From: Clostridiales bacterium UBA4644
Lineage (GTDB): Bacteria; Bacillota; Clostridia; Oscillospirales; Butyricicoccaceae
Assembly (NCBI GenBank): GCA_002405755.1
Contig: DHMK01000064.1
Span: 10,710 to 17,463 of the forward strand
Reading direction: 5' to 3'
DNA length: 6,754 nt
In this document: piece after piece, positions 1 through 4,564 of the stretch
Position numbering within the stretch: the stretch's first letter is position 1
Layout: every line of letters starts with the position of its first letter
Notes under the pieces: generated by a model
Databases searched by the model: none
Seen by the model: the letters and a program-made list of their open reading frames with translations, nothing else
Told to the model about the DNA's origin: nothing
Position numbers and translations under genes: made by a program

Positions 1-22
1 AGAGAGCACGAATGTGCTCTCT
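1..22. terminator. Hairpin at window edge, possible terminator
   Basis: Bases 1-9 (agagagcac) are the exact reverse complement of 14-22 (gtgctctct), giving a 9-bp stem with a 4-base loop. On the plus strand it is followed by a short, interrupted T-rich stretch (ctctctttcg), so it could end a plus-strand gene lying left of the window. It also lies downstream of queT on the minus strand, where the following bases are outside the window. The stem may extend past position 1. The structure is clear; the terminator role is inferred. Confidence 0.5.
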
Positions 23-30
23 TTCGCATA

Positions 31-50
31 CCATCGCTTGACAAGGGGAA
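31..50 (+). repeat. Left terminal inverted repeat
   Basis: The sequence ccatcgcttgacaaggggaa is matched base for base by the reverse complement of 280-299. A perfect 20-bp match 230 bp away is very unlikely by chance. It contains a TTGACA hexamer (38-43), but no -10 box lies at a suitable distance downstream. Confidence 0.85.
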
Positions 51-279
51 GTATGCTTTCCGGCGGCCAAAATAGCCGCTGGGCTTCGTCATCGTCCTTG
101 GTGGGCGTCAGCCCACCTTCGTCCTCTTCCTTGCCAGCAACGATTTTTGCTCGCCGGAAAGTCCGAGGAGTTTTTCGGGAGCAGATTTGGCGGCCTGCAA
201 GGCAGACGAGGCCGCCGGGCTGTCGCCCGGCAATGAGGATAACGCTGCAAGCTGCCAAAGATGCCCCGAAAAACCATGT

Positions 280-299
280 TTCCCCTTGTCAAGCGATGG
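280..299 (-). repeat. Right terminal inverted repeat
   Basis: The sequence ttccccttgtcaagcgatgg is the exact reverse complement of 31-50. It ends 13 bp past the queT stop codon, so a queT transcript would run through the whole element and could form a long terminal helix. Confidence 0.85.
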
Positions 300-312
300 T
301 AAGATCAGGCGT

Positions 313-819
313 TTATCGGTCCTTCCGGTCCCAAAGCGCCCGGCGCTTGTCCAGGGCGGAATAGGTCAGCTCGCCCAGCACGCCGCAGGAAAGCACCTCG
401 CCCAGCCCCACCGTCAGCATCAGGAAGGGAATGGACTCCTCCACCCCATAGGCCCAGGCCAGCACCGGCGGCACCAGCAGAATATTGCTGACAATGGGCG
501 GCAGGACGGCCAGCCAGCGGTTTTTGCGCAGAAGACGGGTCCCCAGCGCGCCCAGCAGCGTGGCCAGGCTGCCCACCGCCACATCCCAAAGGACGCAGCC
601 CGTCAGCAGATTGGCCAGCAGACAGCCCACGAACAGCCCCGGCACCGCCGCCGGGAAAAAGCAGGGCAAAACGGTCAGCGCCTCGGAAAGGCGCAGCTGG
701 ATCTGGCCGGAGGCCAGCCCCATGGCGGAGGACACCAGCGTCAGCGCCACATACAGAGCGGCCACCATGCCCCCCTGGGCCAGAAGGCTCCCGGCGCTGC
801 GTTGCTTTGCGTTTTTCAT
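313..819 (-). CDS. queT: QueT family ECF transporter S component (queuosine precursor uptake)
   Basis: This 168-residue integral membrane protein matches my recollection of the QueT family (COG4708). These are substrate-binding S components that work with the shared energy-coupling factor module (two ATPases and EcfT) to import a queuosine precursor such as preQ1 for tRNA modification. Recognisable stretches are QLRLSEALTVLP (41-52), PAAVPGLFVGCLLANLL (56-72), WDVAVGSLATLLGAL (78-92) and GEVLSCGVLG (140-149). About five or six hydrophobic segments fill the chain, and the length is normal for the family. The start is supported by an AGGA (complement of 829-832) 9 nt upstream. Only 20 nt separate it from the stop of the cyclophilin gene, so the two are probably co-transcribed. 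There is no room for the preQ1 riboswitch that often precedes queT, so any such control would have to lie further upstream. No ECF ATPase genes are in the window. Substrate is inferred from the family. Confidence 0.88.
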   Translation of the reverse strand: MKNAKQRSAGSLLAQGGMVAALYVALTLVSSAMGLASGQIQLRLSEALTVLPCFFPAAVPGLFVGCLLANLLTGCVLWDVAVGSLATLLGALGTRLLRKNRWLAVLPPIVSNILLVPPVLAWAYGVEESIPFLMLTVGLGEVLSCGVLGELTYSALDKRRALWDRKDR

Positions 820-839
820 TGGGTCAGGTCCTGCAGGGC

Positions 840-1313
840 TTATTTCTGGATGCGGACAGACTTCATCACCGGCCTTGCGCCGTGCTTTCCGTCCACGATC
901 TCGTCGATGACCTCCAGCCCGGAGATCACCCGGCCAAAGGCGGCGTAGCTGCCGTCCAGATAGGGGGCCTCGTCCACCATGATGAAAAACTGGCTGCCGG
1001 CGGAGTTGGGATCGTTGGTGCGCGCCCAGGAAAGGACGCCCCGCTCATGCTTCAGATCGTTGGCGAAGCCGTTGGCGCGGAACTCGCCGGGAATGGTCCA
1101 GCCGGGGCCGCCGGTACCGTTGCCCTCCGGGTCGCCGCCCTGGATGACGAAGCCGGGAACGATCCGGTGGAAGGTCAGGCCGTCATAAAAGCCGCTCTCC
1201 GCCAGCTTGACGAAGTTCGCAACCGACCTGGGAGCCACGTCGGGATACAGCTCAAAGCCCATCACCGCGCCGTTTTGCAGGGTGATCTTGCCCTTGACGA
1301 TATTCTTTTCCAT
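840..1313 (-). CDS. Cyclophilin-type peptidyl-prolyl cis-trans isomerase
   Basis: A single-domain cyclophilin of 157 residues that would catalyse cis-trans isomerisation of X-Pro bonds during protein folding. It has no signal peptide, so it should be cytoplasmic. The signature FHRIVPGFVIQGGD runs from 48 to 61 and includes the catalytic arginine R50 (equivalent to R55 of human cyclophilin A) and Q58. GSQFFI (106-111) and YLDGSYAAFG (118-127) complete the active site. The position of the human W121, important for cyclosporin binding, is Y118 here, and human H126 is Y123; changes at these sites are common in bacterial cyclophilins and suggest low cyclosporin affinity. The start has a good Shine-Dalgarno (AAAGGAG, complement of 1323-1329) 9 nt upstream. 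A dedicated promoter lies just upstream, and queT follows after 20 nt. The family call is secure; the physiological client is unknown. Confidence 0.95.
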   Translation of the reverse strand: MEKNIVKGKITLQNGAVMGFELYPDVAPRSVANFVKLAESGFYDGLTFHRIVPGFVIQGGDPEGNGTGGPGWTIPGEFRANGFANDLKHERGVLSWARTNDPNSAGSQFFIMVDEAPYLDGSYAAFGRVISGLEVIDEIVDGKHGARPVMKSVRIQK

Positions 1314-1351
1314 GCTGCAGATCTCCTTTTTTCAGAGTGGTTTACCGGGAT

Positions 1352-1380
1352 ATTTTACAGGAAAGCTCAGGCTTTGTCAA
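1352..1380 (-). promoter_or_regulatory. Sigma-A-type promoter for the cyclophilin-queT unit
   Basis: On the minus strand TTGACA (complement of 1375-1380) is followed, after a 17-bp spacer, by TAAAAT (complement of 1352-1357). This is a perfect -35 box and a 5/6 -10 box at optimal spacing. The -35 box lies inside the last codons of the MATE gene and the spacer covers its stop codon. Transcription would start about 30 nt before the cyclophilin start codon, leaving a short leader holding the Shine-Dalgarno. Confidence 0.8.
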
Positions 1381-2710
1381 CGGCTCCCCGTCTGCGCCAG
1401 GGGCCGGTCAGATAAAAGGCCAGGGAAAGGGCCGCCGCCGTGCTCCAGCCGATGGGCCAGGCGCTCCAGATGCCCCGGGGGCCGAAGGAGGCCGAGAGCA
1501 GAATGGCCAGCGACACCCGCAGCGTCAGATCGGTAAAGGTGCTCACCATAAAGCGGCCCATGAGACCGCCGCCCCGCAAAACGCCGTCCGCCATGAACTT
1601 TACGGAGATCACCGGATAAAAGGGCACCAGGATATGCAGCAGCTGAACGCCGGTCTCCATGGCCAGCGCGGTGCCGTCCTTCAGGAAGAGCCGCAGCAGC
1701 GGCTCTGCGGCGAAATAATACAGCCCCATCAGCGGGACGCACAGCCCCCAGATCAGCCAAAGCCCCGCGGCAAAGCCCTTGCGGATGCGCCGGGGCTTTT
1801 CTGCGCCCAGGTTCTGGGCGGTGAAGTTGGACATGCCGTTGCCCAGGGTGGTAAAGGAGGTGGTCACCAGATTGTTCAGCTTGATGGCCGCCGCATAGCC
1901 CGCCACCACGGCGGTGCCGAAGCCGTTGATCACGCCCTGGATGATGATATTGCCCACGGAGATGCAGCCCTGCTGCAGCATGCTGGGGACGGCCACCCTT
2001 GCCAGCCTGCCCAGCATGGGCCAGGAAAAGGGCCGGCCCTTCTGCTCCGGCGAAAGCCCCCGCAGCCGGCGAAACACCACCCAGACCGCCAGCAGACAGC
2101 TCGCCCCCTGACAGAGAAAGGTGGCCCAGGCCACGCCGGCCACGCCCATGCGGAAGACCGTCACGAAGAAAATATCCATAAAAATATTGCTGAGCGACGA
2201 CGCCGCCAGAAACCAGAAGGGCGTGCGGCTGTCGCCCAGGGCGGAAAAGATGCCCGTGGCCACGTTATAAAACAGCAGGAAGGGCACGCCCAAAATATAA
2301 ATATCCAGATAGAGCCTGGAATCCGCCAGGATCTCCGCCGGCGTCCGGATCAGCGCCAGCAGTCGGCCGGAGAGGAGCAGCCCGCCGCCGGTGAGCAAAA
2401 GGCAGACCGCGCCGGAGGCGATCAGCGCCGTGTGGATGGCGGTCTTCATCTCGTCGTGCCGTCCCGCGCCGAAGAGCTGGGCCGTCACCACGGAGCAGCC
2501 GATGTTGCAGCCGAAGGACACCGCCAGAAAGAGCAGCGTCAGCTCGTAGCTGTTGCCAACGGCGGCCAGGGCGTTTTCTCCCACAAAGCGGCCCGCCACA
2601 AGGCTGTCTGCCAGATTATAAAGCTGCTGAAAGACCACGCTGCCGAACAGGGGCAGACAAAACCGCAGCAGCACCCGGGAGGGCTTGCCCTCCGTCAGAT
2701 CATGCACCAT
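1367..2710 (-). CDS. MATE family multidrug/cation efflux transporter
   Basis: With the start chosen here the protein has 447 residues, the usual MATE length. It should form twelve membrane helices arranged as two homologous halves and export organic compounds in exchange for Na+ or H+. The N-terminal half shows QQLYNLADSLVAGRF (28-42), continuing to ENALAAVGNS, then LGDSRTPFWF (158-167). The C-terminal half repeats the pattern with QQGCISVGNIII (246-257) and FTAQNLGA (296-303). The frame is open for 58 more codons upstream, up to 2884, but that extension is Pro/Arg/Gly-rich, unlike any MATE N-terminus, and would run across the promoter. The N-terminus MVHDLTEGKPSRVLLRF is typical of clostridial MATE proteins. 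Ahead of it lies a purine-rich AAAGGCGGGG (complement of 2718-2727), a mediocre ribosome site. Substrate cannot be told from sequence. The gene diverges from the ATPase operon and precedes the separately promoted cyclophilin gene by 53 nt. Confidence 0.92.
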   Translation of the reverse strand: MVHDLTEGKPSRVLLRFCLPLFGSVVFQQLYNLADSLVAGRFVGENALAAVGNSYELTLLFLAVSFGCNIGCSVVTAQLFGAGRHDEMKTAIHTALIASGAVCLLLTGGGLLLSGRLLALIRTPAEILADSRLYLDIYILGVPFLLFYNVATGIFSALGDSRTPFWFLAASSLSNIFMDIFFVTVFRMGVAGVAWATFLCQGASCLLAVWVVFRRLRGLSPEQKGRPFSWPMLGRLARVAVPSMLQQGCISVGNIIIQGVINGFGTAVVAGYAAAIKLNNLVTTSFTTLGNGMSNFTAQNLGAEKPRRIRKGFAAGLWLIWGLCVPLMGLYYFAAEPLLRLFLKDGTALAMETGVQLLHILVPFYPVISVKFMADGVLRGGGLMGRFMVSTFTDLTLRVSLAILLSASFGPRGIWSAWPIGWSTAAALSLAFYLTGPWRRRGAVDKA

Positions 2711-2744
2711 CGCGCATCCCCGCCTTTCTTCCGTTTCCCGCCCT

Positions 2745-2774
2745 ATTGTAGCACGGAGTCCGGCGGGGGAGCAA
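2745..2774 (-). promoter_or_regulatory. Probable promoter of the MATE gene
   Basis: On the minus strand a TACAAT box (complement of 2745-2750, 5/6 match to the -10 consensus) is preceded at 18 bp by TTGCTC (complement of 2769-2774), a weak -35 box. Transcription would begin around 2738, giving a leader of roughly 28 nt before the start at 2710. This location independently argues against the longer MATE reading frame. The weak -35 box could mean that an activator is used. Confidence 0.5.
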
Positions 2775-2809
2775 TGGCGCTTTGTGCCAAAAATCGGGAA
2801 GGGAAGCGG

Positions 2810-2841
2810 GCCGAACGCAGCAAAATGCCGCCGAACGCCGC
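2810..2841. repeat. Direct repeat with 20-bp period in the divergent spacer
   Basis: gccgaacgcagc (2810-2821) and gccgaacgccgc (2830-2841) match at 11 of 12 positions and are offset by exactly 20 bp, about two helical turns. They lie about 35 bp upstream of the MATE -35 box and about 70 bp upstream of the divergent ATPase gene. Such an arrangement suits a dimeric regulator, but in a GC-rich spacer it may be chance. No clear sigma-A promoter for the plus-strand ATPase gene could be found in this spacer. Confidence 0.35.
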
Positions 2842-2909
2842 TTTTTCCGCACATCCCGCCGCCCCGGCCCATAGACTGGGGCAAAACAGAATGAAAGGAT
2901 CCTGACGCT

Positions 2910-3950
2910 ATGGTACTGCGATTTTTTCTTGGGGCAAACAGCGGCGAGGGCTTCTTTTCCCTCTATCCGCAGCTTTGCCGGGAGGAGGACCGGCGGATCT
3001 TCGTGATCAAAAGCGGCCCGGGCAGCGGCAAATCCACCGCCATGCGAAGGCTGGCGCAGGTGCTGGGGGATGCGCAGGAGGAGATCCTCTGCTCCTCCGA
3101 CCCGTCCTCCCTGGACGGCGTGGTCTTCTCCGATCTGGCCCTGCTGGACGGCACGGCCCCCCACGTCACCGAGCCGGACTTCCCCGGCGCAGGCGGCGAT
3201 TATCTCACCCTTCCGCCCTACCGGGACCGGGCTGCGCTGGAGCAAAAGCGGCCGGCGCTGCTGGCGCTGAAGGCGGCCTCCACCCAATGCTATGCCCAGG
3301 CCTGGCGGCTGCTTTCCGCCGCGGCAAGGGTGCGGGAGGTCCGCCGCCAGCTGCTGGAGCCTGCGGTAGACAAAGCGCGGCTGGCCGCCCGGGGCCGGAG
3401 CCTGATGCTGCGGAGCCTGCCGGAGACGGGCCGGCCCGGCCGGCTGCGGCTGCGGTTTCTGGAGGGCTACACGCCCCAGGGGAAGCTTCTGCTGGCGGAG
3501 ACGGCCGCCGCCTGCGCCCAGAGGATCTGGACGGTGGGCGATCGCTTCGGTCTGGCCCAGCCTCTGCTGCAGGCAGCCCGGGACGCGGCGCTGGAGCGGG
3601 GACAGCTGGTCTATGCCTGTCCGGATCCGCTGGAGCCCGGCCGGCTGCGCCATCTGCTGCTGCCGGAGGCGGGGCTTGCCCTGATGACCCGGGAGGAAAC
3701 GCCGCTGCCCCTGCCCGTTTACCGGAGCCTGCGGGTGGACGCCATGCTCCCGCCGGAGGTCCTGCGGCTCCACAAGGGCCGGCTCCGCCTGCTGGGCCAG
3801 ACCGGGCGGGCGCTGGAGGAGGAGGCGCTGAGCCACATCGCCCAGGCCCACCGGCTCCACGACGAAATGGAAGCCATCTACCGGCCCCATCTGGCGCTGG
3901 AGGAGATGGAGCAATGCCTGCTGCGGCAGCAAGCGCTGCTGCGGCCCTGA
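2910..3950 (+). CDS. PRK06851-type P-loop ATPase with a degenerate second half
   Basis: A 346-residue protein resembling the uncharacterised PRK06851 family, in which two related P-loop modules sit in tandem. The N-terminal module has the family opening FFLGANSGEGFFSLY (5-19), a perfect Walker A GPGSGKST (36-43), CSSDPSSLDG (61-70) and a Walker-B-like LALLDGTAPH (76-85). A helical, Arg/Leu/Ala-rich linker follows (about 105-175). The second module restarts at RFLEGYTPQGKLLL (182-195), but where a second Walker A is expected it reads GDRFGLAQP (210-218), without the Gly-Lys-Ser/Thr core. CPDPLEPGRLRHLLLPEAGLAL (237-258) matches the post-P-loop region of that module. So it probably binds ATP at one site only. 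The biological role is unknown to me. The start has AAAGGA at 2894-2899, 10 nt upstream. The next gene follows after 12 nt and looks co-transcribed. No signal peptide; probably cytoplasmic. Confidence 0.8.
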   Translation: MVLRFFLGANSGEGFFSLYPQLCREEDRRIFVIKSGPGSGKSTAMRRLAQVLGDAQEEILCSSDPSSLDGVVFSDLALLDGTAPHVTEPDFPGAGGDYLTLPPYRDRAALEQKRPALLALKAASTQCYAQAWRLLSAAARVREVRRQLLEPAVDKARLAARGRSLMLRSLPETGRPGRLRLRFLEGYTPQGKLLLAETAAACAQRIWTVGDRFGLAQPLLQAARDAALERGQLVYACPDPLEPGRLRHLLLPEAGLALMTREETPLPLPVYRSLRVDAMLPPEVLRLHKGRLRLLGQTGRALEEEALSHIAQAHRLHDEMEAIYRPHLALEEMEQCLLRQQALLRP

Positions 3951-3962
3951 GAAAGGAGAATC

Positions 3963-4208
3963 ATGCCGCCCTTTGAGACCGTCAACTGCGGCTGCGCCCC
4001 GGAGCCCTGCCAGCCGCCGCCCCACCACCCGCAAACGGGCCAGAACTGGCTCAGCGACAACCTGCTCATGTGCCTGCTGGCGCTGGCCGTGGTGCTGTTC
4101 TGCTTTTATTTCGTCATCAAGGCCGGCGTCAAGGGCGGCATCCTGGAGCTGCTCAACGACCCGAGCTTCTCTCTTTCCAAGCTGCTGGGCGGCGGCGAAT
4201 GCCGTTGA
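3963..4208 (+). CDS. Small single-pass membrane protein with Cys/His-rich N-terminus, unknown function
   Basis: I do not recognise a family for this 81-residue protein. Three parts are visible: a soluble N-terminal segment (1-30) rich in Pro, Cys and His with C9, C11, C16, H21 and H22 in a CxC-x4-C-x4-HH arrangement; one strongly hydrophobic helix at about 34-54; and a C-terminal tail (55-81) ending GGGECR. The Cys/His spacing could bind a metal or form disulfides, which is inference only. The gene is supported by a strong AAAGGAG (3952-3958) just 4 nt before the ATG, by its 12-nt distance from the ATPase stop, and by a terminator 20 nt after its own stop. It therefore looks like the last gene of a two-gene unit with the PRK06851-type ATPase. 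Its closeness to the feo operon may be incidental, since the terminator separates them. Confidence 0.7.
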   Translation: MPPFETVNCGCAPEPCQPPPHHPQTGQNWLSDNLLMCLLALAVVLFCFYFVIKAGVKGGILELLNDPSFSLSKLLGGGECR

Positions 4209-4227
4209 GCCGCGCCCGTTCCGCTCC

Positions 4228-4259
4228 GCTCCGGAGGCGATCTGCTTCCGGAGCCTTTT
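4228..4259 (+). terminator. Rho-independent terminator after the ATPase unit
   Basis: gctccgga (4228-4235) pairs perfectly with tccggagc (4247-4254). The stem can continue inward through G-T and G-C pairs (GGCG with TGCT) to a three-base loop. A CTTTT run (4255-4259) follows directly. The position, 20 nt after the small membrane protein's stop and just before the feo promoter, fits a terminator that insulates the two units. Confidence 0.65.
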
Positions 4260-4265
4260 CCGCTC

Positions 4266-4294
4266 TTGACAAGCGGCAGAAGTTAGTGCATACT
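4266..4294 (+). promoter_or_regulatory. Sigma-A-type promoter of the feo operon
   Basis: A perfect -35 TTGACA (4266-4271), a 17-bp spacer, and a -10 box CATACT (4289-4294; 4/6 match, with TG just upstream). Transcription should start near 4301, giving a leader of about 33 nt before feoA. The palindromic operator overlies the spacer and -10 box. Confidence 0.7.
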
Positions 4295-4302
4295 AACTTC
4301 TG
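4277..4302. promoter_or_regulatory. Palindromic operator over the feo promoter, DtxR/IdeR-like
   Basis: cagaagttagt (4277-4287) and actaacttctg (4292-4302) are perfect 11-bp inverted arms around the 4-base centre gcat. The core TTAGTgcatACTAA resembles the TTAG...CTAA half-site layout bound by DtxR/IdeR/MntR-family metal regulators, and does not match the TGATAAT-type arms of Firmicute Fur boxes. Because it covers the -10 box, a bound repressor would block RNA polymerase. The expected logic is repression when iron is plentiful. The palindrome is directly visible; the regulator's identity is inferred. Confidence 0.7.
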
Positions 4303-4333
4303 AAGCACAAACAGCTGAAAGGATGAAGGATCT

Positions 4334-4564
4334 ATGACACTGGCCCAGCTCCCCGCCGGAAAGAGCGGGATCATCGAACAGGTGGGCGGCACAGGCGCGC
4401 TCCGCTGCCGTCTTTTGGATATGGGGCTCATCCCCCGCACGCGGGTGACCGTTCAGAAAATCGCTCCCATGGGCGATCCTATCCAGATCCGCCTGCGGGA
4501 CTATGAGCTGACCCTCCGCAAGGAGGACGCGGAAAGCATCACCCTCCGGGAGGTGGAAGCATGA
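4334..4564 (+). CDS. feoA: Ferrous iron transport protein A
   Basis: A 76-residue, single FeoA domain with the SH3-like beta-barrel fold, a small cytoplasmic partner needed for full activity of the FeoB permease. The family core runs from RLLDMGLIPRTRVTV (26-40) through APMGDPIQIRL (44-54) to YELTLRKEDAESI (57-69). The length is normal for a stand-alone FeoA. AAAGGA at 4318-4323 lies 10 nt upstream of the ATG. It is the first gene after the feo promoter/operator, and its stop codon overlaps the feoB start (ATGA), implying translational coupling. No feoC is seen between them. Confidence 0.95.
   Translation: MTLAQLPAGKSGIIEQVGGTGALRCRLLDMGLIPRTRVTVQKIAPMGDPIQIRLRDYELTLRKEDAESITLREVEA

Larger units (their letters stand above)
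29..301. mobile_element. MITE-like element with 20-bp perfect inverted repeats and TA flanks
   Basis: A 269-bp non-coding block (31-299) is bounded by perfect 20-bp inverted repeats and flanked on each side by TA (29-30 and 300-301). TA is the target duplication made by IS630/Tc1-mariner transposases, so a non-autonomous element mobilised by such an enzyme is the natural reading. Because TA is its own reverse complement, a 22-bp repeat without duplication cannot be told apart. Inward of the perfect part, positions 51-80 and 250-279 still show about half-matching complementarity. The interior contains short strong hairpins: 100-106 with 111-117 (GTCA loop), a gccgggc/gcccggc pair with loop tgtc around 213-230, and ggcggcct/aggccgcc around 189-216. 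No convincing ORF lies inside; the open frames there are short and resemble nothing. The right end lies 13 bp beyond the queT stop codon. Alternatives are a structured non-coding RNA or an intergenic repeat with another origin. Confidence 0.55.

Noticed and set aside
38..66. TTGACA at 38-43 as a promoter -35 box
   Set aside because: No -10-like hexamer lies 16-18 bp downstream (the sequence there is GC-rich), and the hexamer is part of the terminal inverted repeat.
151..170. GGAAAGTCCG stretch recalling the GAGGAAAGTCC motif of RNase P RNA
   Set aside because: Only a short part of the motif matches, the other conserved RNase P segments are not found nearby, and the block is too short and bounded by inverted repeats.
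187..948. 253-codon plus-strand frame across the element, queT and the cyclophilin end
   Set aside because: Antisense to two clear genes and starting inside the structured repeat; Gln/His/Arg-rich translation with no family resemblance.
2711..2884. 58-codon N-terminal extension of the MATE protein
   Set aside because: The extension is unlike any MATE N-terminus, overlaps the -10/-35 boxes at 2745-2774, and the downstream start gives the usual family length and N-terminus.
1337..2905. 522-codon open frame on the plus strand, antisense to the MATE gene
   Set aside because: Its translation is Gln/His/Gly/Arg/Pro-rich with no recognisable domain, and it lies entirely against a clear MATE gene. 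High GC at third codon positions commonly leaves antisense frames open.
2700..4034. 444-codon open frame on the minus strand, antisense to the ATPase gene
   Set aside because: Low-complexity Gln/Arg/Leu/Gly translation without motifs, covering a gene with a good Walker A, ribosome site and operon partner.
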